Shown: piece by piece, positions 55,305 to 64,000 of the stretch
Position numbering within the stretch: the stretch's first letter is position 1
Layout: each line of letters starts with the position of its first letter
Assembly (NCBI RefSeq): GCF_000429645.1
Contig: NZ_KE386933.1
Span: forward strand, 186,001 to 250,000
Length of the DNA stretch: 64,000 nt
Origin: Niveispirillum irakense DSM 11586
GTDB taxonomy: Bacteria > Pseudomonadota > Alphaproteobacteria > Azospirillales > Azospirillaceae
Direction: 5' to 3'
Notes under the pieces: generated by a model
The model's input: only the letters and a program-made list of their open reading frames with translations
Databases searched by the model: none
What the model was told of the DNA's origin: nothing
Made by a program: the position numbers and the translations under genes

Positions 55305-55485
55305 CGGTCGGTCTCCTGGCTCACGGGTCCTCGCATGGCCTGCACCTTCCCAGATCGGCCCCATCAGGGCCTTTCCAGTGGTTGCGGAGGTATAGCCCCC
55401 GCCCGCAGGTCACACTCGCCGCTTACAGTTACAGGGATAGCCTCAGATTAGGATCAGTTGACCCGCACTGCGTTCCCGGTACCGG
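55305..55485 (-). ncRNA. Cobalamin (B12) riboswitch aptamer
   Basis: Read on the minus strand, the region has the conserved pieces in order: GGGAA near the 5' end, AACTGTAAGCGG (55419-55430), CCACTG, GGGAAGG, then GAGGACCCG and GTGAGCCAGGAGACC (55310-55324). These are the core elements of the AdoCbl aptamer. Ends are approximate. It lies about 200 bases upstream of the TonB receptor ATG and should repress the receptor-PepSY unit when cobalamin is plentiful. Confidence 0.93.
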
Positions 55486-55601
55486 CGCGTTGATGGATGG
55501 TGTGGTTAACACCACCGCAGACAGGGATAATCGAAACATTATTTACGGGCAATGTCCGAATGTTGCGTTTCGCTAGGGGGTGATGTGCGTTCCTTGCCCC
55601 G

Positions 55602-56630
55602 TTATGCTGCCTGATCGGCCAGCCCCTCCGGTGTGAAGGGGCGCAGATTGGCCAGAAACTGACGGGCGCAGGCCTGCCAGGAGAAGGTCAGCGCATGGTC
55701 GCGGCAGATCACCGGGCTGATCCCCACCGCTTTCAGGCAGGCGGTGCGCAGATCGGTATCCAGCACGCCCGCGGGGCTGTCGGCAATGACATCCAGCGGT
55801 CCCGGCACAGGGAAGGCCGCCACCGGCAGGCCGCTGGCCAGCGCTTCCAGCAGCACCAGCCCGAACGTGTCGGTGCGCGACGGGAAGACGAAGACATCGG
55901 CGGCAGCATAATGCCGGGCCAGTTCCTCGCCATGCTTGGCACCAACAAAGGTGACGCCAGGATATTTCGCCTGCAATTCAGCCCTCTGCGGCCCGTCGCC
56001 GACAACGACCTTGGAGCCCGGCAGGTCCAGCGACAGGAAGGCCTCGATATTCTTTTCCACCGCCACCCGACCGACCGACAGGAAAATGGGGCGGGGCAGA
56101 TGGTCGAACAGGCTTTTCTCACGCGGGCGGAACAGGTCCGTATCCACCCCGCGCGACCAGCGGCGGATATTGGTGAAGCCTCGGCTCACCAGATCGGCCT
56201 CGATACTGGCCGTCGCCACCATCACCGAATGGGCCGGTGAATGGAACCGCCGGACGAAGGCATAGGACAGGCGCAGTGGCACCGGGGCCCGGTCGCGCAC
56301 ATATTCCGGAAAACGGGTGTGATAGGCGGTGGTAAAGGGCAGGCCGCGCTTCAGGCAATAACGCCGTGCGGCAAAGCCCAGCGGCCCTTCAGTGGCGATA
56401 TGGATCGCGTCGGGCTTGGCATCGTCGATCATCTGCCGCAGCCGCCGGCCCGGTGCCAGGGCCAGCCGGATTTCCGGATATGTCGGCATGGGCACGGTGC
56501 GGAACCGGTCAGGTGCAATCACCTCCACCTTATGGCCCAGCCGTTCCAGTTCGGCCCGCGTCGTCGTCAGGGTGCGGACGACGCCGTTGACCTGCGGATG
56601 CCAGGCATCCGTCACGATCACCAGCTTCAC
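55602..56630 (-). CDS. GT4-family glycosyltransferase (Agt-like glycolipid synthase candidate)
   Basis: From the GTG at 56630 the product has 342 residues: VIVTDAWHPQVNGVVRTLTTT at the N-terminus (acceptor loop), then the GT-B donor domain with SVGRVAVEKNIEAFLSL, GDGPQRAEL and FPSRTDTFGLVLLEALASGLPV (the E-x7-E motif). The GTG overlaps the TGA of the phosphoesterase gene by GTGA (56627-56630), which fixes the start. Related enzymes next to PlcP-type phosphoesterases glycosylate diacylglycerol. The acceptor here is inferred from that context. Confidence 0.85.
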   Translation of the reverse strand: MKLVIVTDAWHPQVNGVVRTLTTTRAELERLGHKVEVIAPDRFRTVPMPTYPEIRLALAPGRRLRQMIDDAKPDAIHIATEGPLGFAARRYCLKRGLPFTTAYHTRFPEYVRDRAPVPLRLSYAFVRRFHSPAHSVMVATASIEADLVSRGFTNIRRWSRGVDTDLFRPREKSLFDHLPRPIFLSVGRVAVEKNIEAFLSLDLPGSKVVVGDGPQRAELQAKYPGVTFVGAKHGEELARHYAAADVFVFPSRTDTFGLVLLEALASGLPVAAFPVPGPLDVIADSPAGVLDTDLRTACLKAVGISPVICRDHALTFSWQACARQFLANLRPFTPEGLADQAA

Positions 56631-57412
56631 GCTGCCGCCTTCAGGGCCGTGCGGGAGGCGACAATATCCGCCCAGCGCAGGATTTCCAGCCGCCCATCCG
56701 GATGCTCGACCAAAGCGGTGCATGATTCGACCCAATCCCCGTCATTGACATAGAGAACGCCGTCCATGTCGCGCATCTCGGCATGGTGAATATGGCCACA
56801 GATGACGCCATCGACCTGCCGCCGCCGCGCCTCGTCGGTCAGTGCGGTTTCGTAATCACCGATGAATTCCACGGCTTTTTTGGTCTTGTGCTTCAGATAG
56901 GCGGACAGCGACCAGTAAGGGAAACCCAGCTTGCGCCGGACCTTGTTCACCGCCGTGTTCAGCCACAGCAGGAAGGTGTAGGCACTGTCGCCCACGAAGG
57001 CCAACCACTTGGCATAGCGCACCACGGCGTCGAACTGGTCGCCATGGATTACCAGATAGCGCTTGCCGTCGGCGGCGGTATGCACCGTATCCTCAAGGAT
57101 CGTTACGCCACCGAACTGAAGCCCGATATATTCCCGGAACGCTTCGTCGTGGTTGCCGGGGATCAGGAAGACCTGGGCCCCCTTGCGGGCGCGGCGCAGG
57201 ATTTTCTGCACCACGTCATTGTGGCTTTGCGGCCAGTACCAGCTTTTCTTCAGCCGCCAGCCATCCACAATATCGCCAACCAGATAGAGCCGGTCGGATT
57301 CTGTATGTTTCAGGAAATCCAGCAGCATGTCAGCCTGACAGCCGCGCGTGCCCAGATGGATGTCGGAAATCCAGATGGCACGATACCGCGTCACCTCTTC
57401 GTCGCCCAGCAT
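56627..57412 (-). CDS. LpxH/PlcP-like metallophosphoesterase
   Basis: From the ATG at 57412 the product has 261 residues. The calcineurin-like metal motifs are complete: SDIHLG, GDIVDGW, GNHDE, HGDQFD and GHIHHAE. It is annotated by similarity as UDP-2,3-diacylglucosamine diphosphatase, but this form (with ISDIHLGTRGCQADMLLDFL) is also that of PlcP, the phospholipase C that releases diacylglycerol from phospholipids in rhizobia under phosphate limitation. The overlapping glycosyltransferase favours the latter. The frame extends to a TTG at 57487, so the start is not certain. Confidence 0.8.
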   Translation of the reverse strand: MLGDEEVTRYRAIWISDIHLGTRGCQADMLLDFLKHTESDRLYLVGDIVDGWRLKKSWYWPQSHNDVVQKILRRARKGAQVFLIPGNHDEAFREYIGLQFGGVTILEDTVHTAADGKRYLVIHGDQFDAVVRYAKWLAFVGDSAYTFLLWLNTAVNKVRRKLGFPYWSLSAYLKHKTKKAVEFIGDYETALTDEARRRQVDGVICGHIHHAEMRDMDGVLYVNDGDWVESCTALVEHPDGRLEILRWADIVASRTALKAAA

Positions 57413-57564
57413 GACTGCCCCCACTTGCCGGTCAAACTGTGAACGGACATGATGGAAAGTCGTCGCTATATTATTGTCATGCGACAAGACTAGCCATCAC
57501 GCCTGCAATGGGCCTATATCGCTTAACAGGAATTTCTGCCACCCGACTTACGGTGAAAAACCCT

Positions 57565-58563
57565 ATGTTCCTGAAAACGTCTTCAGACAGTCATGATGGA
57601 TACATGGGTTTGTCATCCGATATTCACGAAACTCCGGGATCGGACTTGCCGGTGACGGGCAGGCGGCTGGTGGTGATCTTCAATCCCGTGGCGGGAAGCC
57701 GCCGTCCCGGCTTTCTCGACGTCGTCGCGGCGGCGGCGCGGGCGGAAGGGGCCGGACTCGAAATCTGGGAAACCGGGGCCGCCGGCGATGCGGAGCGCAT
57801 GGCCATGGAATGTGCCTGTGCCGGCCGGGCGGATGTCGTGGTCGCGGCCGGCGGGGATGGCACCATCAACGAGGTGGTGAACGGTCTGGCTGCCGCCAGC
57901 CGCAAGGGGGCCAGGGCCTGTGCGTTGGGCATCATCCCGCTGGGCACGGCCAATGTGCTGGCGCATGAACTGGGGTTGTCATTCCGCGCCGGGGCTCTAG
58001 GCCGTTTGCTCGCCACCGGCGCGGCTGTCGCCGTACGGGCCGGGCAGGCCAATGGCCGCCTGTTCACCATGATGGCCGGGGTGGGCATGGATGCCCGTGT
58101 TGTGGCCGGCATTGACCCGGCGGTGAAACGCCGGTTGGGCAAGGGCGCCTATGCGCTGGGCTCCCTGCGGGAGATCATGCAGGGGCCGGGGCTGGATTAC
58201 CGCGTGGCGGTCACATCACCGGATGGCACGGTCAGCCATCATAAGGCGGCAAGCTGCATCATCTGCAATGGTCACTATTATGGCGGCACCTTCGTGCTGG
58301 CCCCGCAGGCACGGCTGAGCGATGCCGCCTTCCAGGTGGTGCTGTTCCAGCGGCCGGGCCGGATGGCAGCCCTATCCTATGCCGCCGCGATGGTCCTTGG
58401 CACAATCCCGCGCCGGCGGGATGTAACGATCCTGCCGGCACTAGCGGTTTCGGTGGAGGGGCCGGCGGCGGAACCGGTGCAGGGGGATGGTGACATCATT
58501 GCCCATCTGCCCCTGACCGTCGCGCTGGTGGGCGGTATTTTGCCCGTCCTGGCGCCGTCCTGA
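57565..58563 (+). CDS. Diacylglycerol/sphingosine kinase family protein
   Basis: From the ATG at 57565 the product has 332 residues. The DAGK catalytic fold shows FNPVAGSRRP, GGDGTINEVVNGL (nucleotide loop) and GIIPLGTANVLAHELGL, followed by the C-terminal beta-sandwich (CNGHYYGGTFVLAPQARLSD). It would phosphorylate diacylglycerol or a related lipid at the membrane. It is divergent from the phosphoesterase-glycosyltransferase pair, 152 bases apart. Start is uncertain: ATG at 57508 and 57604 are alternatives. Confidence 0.82.
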   Translation: MFLKTSSDSHDGYMGLSSDIHETPGSDLPVTGRRLVVIFNPVAGSRRPGFLDVVAAAARAEGAGLEIWETGAAGDAERMAMECACAGRADVVVAAGGDGTINEVVNGLAAASRKGARACALGIIPLGTANVLAHELGLSFRAGALGRLLATGAAVAVRAGQANGRLFTMMAGVGMDARVVAGIDPAVKRRLGKGAYALGSLREIMQGPGLDYRVAVTSPDGTVSHHKAASCIICNGHYYGGTFVLAPQARLSDAAFQVVLFQRPGRMAALSYAAAMVLGTIPRRRDVTILPALAVSVEGPAAEPVQGDGDIIAHLPLTVALVGGILPVLAPS

Positions 58564-58592
58564 TCCCTATCCTTATATAGTATGCGCGCGGC

Positions 58593-58934
58593 TCAGCCGG
58601 CTTCCTGGTCCAGCCGCTTGGGCGTGGGGTTGCGGTCGCGGAAATTGTCCCAGACGGACAGGCATTCATCCGCCGTGTTGCCCACGCCGATCTCATGCCA
58701 GCCGCGCCGGTCGTTGAAGCACAGATGATATTGGCCCTGGCGGTCACGCTCGAACCGGAAGGCCGGGCGATCCAAACCGGGGAAGCGGACCAGGATGCGG
58801 TCATGGTCGCGGCCGGTTTCCCGCATTGTCGGCTCCCACAGGCCCCGACGCACCTTGTCGTCCGCCAGGCGGTTCCAGACCGCAAGGTCGCCGGGGGTGA
58901 AGCGCGCGATGGAGAAGGGAATGACGAGGCCCAT
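58593..58934 (-). CDS. Hypothetical protein, 113 residues
   Basis: A small cytosolic protein opening MGLVIPFSIARFTPGDLAVWNRLADDK and rich in aromatic and charged residues (FRFERDRQGQYHLCFNDRRGWHEIG). No signal peptide or helix. No family recognised. The frame can start at a GTG at 58970. Neither start has a clear ribosome site. It converges with the lipid-kinase gene. Confidence 0.55.
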   Translation of the reverse strand: MGLVIPFSIARFTPGDLAVWNRLADDKVRRGLWEPTMRETGRDHDRILVRFPGLDRPAFRFERDRQGQYHLCFNDRRGWHEIGVGNTADECLSVWDNFRDRNPTPKRLDQEAG

Positions 58935-58970
58935 GATTGCACCACGAGAAAAGGTGTGTTCGATGAGCAC

Positions 58971-59312
58971 ACGTTCGCGCCAGGACAGTTAAGGGCGACT
59001 TAACCGCTCCCGACACGTTCGGATAGTGGACCTAGGTATAGGGTGTGCGTCACGGACAAGGCAGATGTCAATTTTCGCATCTGCACAACATATCGCGCTG
59101 CTACAGGCTGATTATGGCCCGGCACCGCGCTTTTTCAGGTGGGGGCGGTGCAAAACCGCATACCCCCAATCCATGCCGGTCCTGTTGCGTAGGGGCGGGG
59201 CCTGTGTTACATGCACGCTCGCTCGACACCGGAGGGCCCTCTTCCGGTAAGGCGGCTTATTGCTAATATCCTGAAATTATTCAGGGTCCACGGACACAAC
59301 CGGGGTTACCAG
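58971..59312 (+). promoter_or_regulatory. Upstream region of the ATP synthase operon
   Basis: About 340 bases without a gene. It contains inverted repeats GCAGATG/CATCTGC (59061-59067, 59078-59084) and GCACCGC/GCGGTGC (59122-59128, 59145-59151), then a GC-rich stretch up to the GTG of atpH. The operon promoter must lie here, but no pair of boxes stands out. Confidence 0.5.
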
Positions 59313-59872
59313 GTGGCAACCGAAGGGACTGGCGTCTCCGAACTCGCCTCTCGCTATGCGAGCGCCTTGTTCGATCTCGCAGATGGGCAGCAGGCCCTGG
59401 ACCAAACGGCCCAGGATCTCTCGCTCGTCAAGGCTCTGCTTGTTGAAAGCGCGGATCTCCGCCGCTTGATCAGCAACCCGCTGCTCGCCTCTGGCGATCA
59501 GGAACGCGCATTTGAAGCGGTCCTGGTTGCTGCTGGCGTGGGTGAGCTTGTGCGCAAATTTATCGGGCTCGTCGCGCGCAACCGCCGACTGGCGACGTTG
59601 CCGGGCATGATCGAAGGCTTCTTGGCCGAGATCGCCCGCCGTCGTGGTGAGTCCACCGCCCGCGTCACGGTCGCGCAGCCCTTGACCGATGAGCAATGGG
59701 CCGCGCTGGCCGCTGCGATCGACAAGAGCGCCGGCGGCAAGGTCAAGCTCGACGTCCGGGTCGATCCCTCGCTGATTGGCGGCATGATCGTCAAGGTCGG
59801 CTCCCGCATGGTCGATAGCTCCGTGCGCACCAAACTGAACAAGCTGAAACTCGCCATGAAAGGGGTTGGATA

Positions 59873-59873
<1 letters not shown>
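59313..59873 (+). CDS. atpH: ATP synthase delta subunit
   Basis: From the GTG at 59313 (GGGG seven bases upstream) the product has 186 residues, the usual length. [17 protein letters not shown] opens the OSCP/delta domain and [29 protein letters not shown] closes it. It links F1 to the peripheral stalk. The frame extends to 59211, with no family similarity there. It overlaps atpA by one base (TAATG). Confidence 0.95.
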
Positions 59874-61402
<1,529 letters not shown>

Positions 61403-61447
61403 TCCAACAGTCCCGATCGAACGGGTCTTTGAAAGCGTAGGGCCGTT

Positions 61448-62335
61448 ATGCCGAGCTTGAAGGACATCCGAAACCGGATCACCAGCGTCAAGTCGACGCA
61501 AAAGATCACCTCCGCCCTGAAGATGGTCGCGGCCAGCAAGCTGCGCCGCGCCCAGGAGCAGGCGGAGGCTGGCCGGCCCTATGCGGAGCGTATGGGCCGC
61601 ATGCTGGCTTCGCTTGCTGCCAATGTGGCGGGTAGCCTGGAGGCTCCCCGTCTCATGGTGGGCACGGGCGAGGACAAGGTGCATCTGCTGGTGGTCATGA
61701 CGGCCGACCGCGGTCTGGCCGGTGGTTTCAACAGCTCCATCGTCCGCGCCACCAAGCGGACGATCCAGTCCTTGCAGGCGCAGGGCAAGACCGTGAAGCT
61801 CCTGTGCGTGGGCCGCAAGGGCCGCGACCTGCTGCGTCGCGAGTTTCCCTCCCTGATCGTCGCGTCGTTCGAGGATGTGGGCAAGAAGCGCCTCTCCTTC
61901 GCCGATGCCGATATGGTGACGAACAAGCTGCTTGAACTGTTTGATACGGGCGCGTTCGACGTTGCCACGATCGTTTACAACAAGTTCAAGTCGGCCATGA
62001 CGCAGGAGGTTACGCTCCAGCAGGTCATCCCGTTCGCGGCACCGGAAGTGTCGAACGATGCGGGTGAGGTCGCCGGCCGGTCGGTTTACGAGTTTGAACC
62101 GACCGAAGAAGCGATCCTGACCGACCTGCTGCCGCGTAATCTTGCCATCCAGGTCTATTCCGCCCTGTTGGAGAGCGCAGCCTCCTTCTTCGGCGCGCAG
62201 ATGACCGCGATGGACAGTGCCACGCGCAATGCCGGCGAAATGATCAAGAAGTACACGCTGATCTACAACCGTACCCGCCAGGCCTCGATCACCAAGGAGT
62301 TGATCGAGATCATTTCCGGCGCGGAAGCGGTTTAA
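61448..62335 (+). CDS. atpG: ATP synthase gamma subunit
   Basis: A 295-residue central-stalk subunit: [36 protein letters not shown] at the N-terminal helix and [41 protein letters not shown] at the C-terminal helix. It rotates within the alpha3beta3 ring. It lies 45 bases after atpA. Confidence 0.98.
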   Translation: MPSLKDIRNRITSVKSTQKITSALKMVAASKLRRAQEQAEAGRPYAERMGRMLASLAANVAGSLEAPRLMVGTGEDKVHLLVVMTADRGLAGGFNSSIVRATKRTIQSLQAQGKTVKLLCVGRKGRDLLRREFPSLIVASFEDVGKKRLSFADADMVTNKLLELFDTGAFDVATIVYNKFKSAMTQEVTLQQVIPFAAPEVSNDAGEVAGRSVYEFEPTEEAILTDLLPRNLAIQVYSALLESAASFFGAQMTAMDSATRNAGEMIKKYTLIYNRTRQASITKELIEIISGAEAV

Positions 62336-62359
62336 GGTCTGTTCCAAGACGAAGTCTAG

Positions 62360-63826
<1,467 letters not shown>

Positions 63827-63844
63827 GGTCCGTCATTCGGAAAG

Positions 63845-63902
63845 CCCTTCCGCCGCTTGCCGGTGGAAGGGTGATCCACAGGAGGGGGCAGCCCCTCCTT
63901 TT
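63845..63902 (+). terminator. Two stem-loops between atpD and atpC
   Basis: A 10-bp stem (63845-63854 with 63862-63871, one G-U) is followed by a 7-bp GGAGGGG/CCCCTCC stem (63881-63887 with 63892-63898), 4-base loop, then TTTT. The second looks like an intrinsic terminator inside the operon, so it may lower atpC relative to atpD or mark an RNA-processing site. Confidence 0.6.
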
Positions 63903-63924
63903 CGGTATTTTCAAGGTGTGAGCC

Positions 63925-64000
63925 ATGGCCGACAAGGTTGAATTCGAGCTGGTATCGCCGGAGAAGCTGCTGGTTTCGCAGCCGGTGACCATGGTGGTGG
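63925..64000 (+). CDS. atpC: ATP synthase epsilon subunit, 5' part
   Basis: The first 25 codons read MADKVEFELVSPEKLLVSQPVTMVV, the N-terminal beta-sandwich of the epsilon subunit. The gene runs off the window edge. It is 98 bases after atpD and completes the atpHAGDC order. Confidence 0.93.
   Translation, partial: MADKVEFELVSPEKLLVSQPVTMVV

Noticed and set aside
53448-55451. 667-codon plus-strand frame opposite the cobalamin receptor
   Set aside because: Runs through the receptor gene and into the riboswitch; no domain or ribosome site.
57474-57487. TTGTC-ATGC-GACAA dyad in the lipid-gene divergent region as a Pho box
   Set aside because: Pho boxes are direct repeats of CTGTCAT-like halves; this is a short inverted repeat and matches poorly.

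Overview
The window is high-GC chromosomal DNA from an alphaproteobacterium, most likely a member of the Rhodospirillales (Azospirillum/Niveispirillum-like). This placement rests on protein families and gene order (an atpHAGDC operon starting with GTG atpH, xerC next to a DUF484 gene, a SPFH/NfeD-type pair, an alphaproteobacterial RNase E) and is an inference. The ends are cut: an MMPL/RND exporter enters at the left and atpC leaves at the right. There is no rRNA, tRNA, CRISPR array, intact insertion sequence or prophage.

Left part (1-15.5 kb): RND exporter end, a GDSL-esterase autotransporter, a small lipoprotein, a class I cytochrome c, a P-loop kinase-like protein, ychF, then an iron-uptake pair (TonB siderophore receptor plus PepSY membrane protein, TGATG-coupled, with a Fur-like palindrome in front). 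Next comes a run of poorly known genes: a small membrane protein, a 126-residue orphan, and a membrane protein translationally coupled to a large degenerate kinase. An NfeD short form, a SPFH protein and an AI-2E/PerM family permease follow.

Middle (15.6-48 kb): creA, a 583-residue orphan, mutL, a pentapeptide-repeat protein overlapping a DUF817 gene, pgi, a tandem pair of distantly similar membrane/coiled-coil proteins, an SDR, RNase E with a long leader and a triple repeat in its tail, a divergent cell-wall pair (amidase and PBP1A), a soluble chemoreceptor with a C-terminal sensor domain, lpdA, a periplasmic binding protein fused to a Cache-like domain, xerC-DUF484, a transaldolase-like gene, a Bcr/CflA transporter, priA and an S9 peptidase.

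Right part (48-64 kb): an amino acid permease coupled to an exported methyltransferase, a DUF1428 gene, then a cobalamin-riboswitch-controlled TonB receptor again TGATG-coupled to a PepSY protein. A likely lipid-remodelling group follows (PlcP/LpxH-like metallophosphoesterase and Agt-like glycosyltransferase overlapping by GTGA, divergent from a diacylglycerol/sphingosine kinase-family gene), then the ATP synthase operon.

The clearest mobile DNA is non-coding. Two 195-bp MITE-like repeats at 19928 and 48239 differ at only two bases and are each flanked by a TTA direct repeat. The first sits at the stop codon of the pentapeptide gene. The second appears to be nested in an older repeat related to a third element at 35084. 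The most interesting poorly described protein sets are the degenerate-kinase operon (9539-12607) and the tandem coiled-coil pair (24871-26045).
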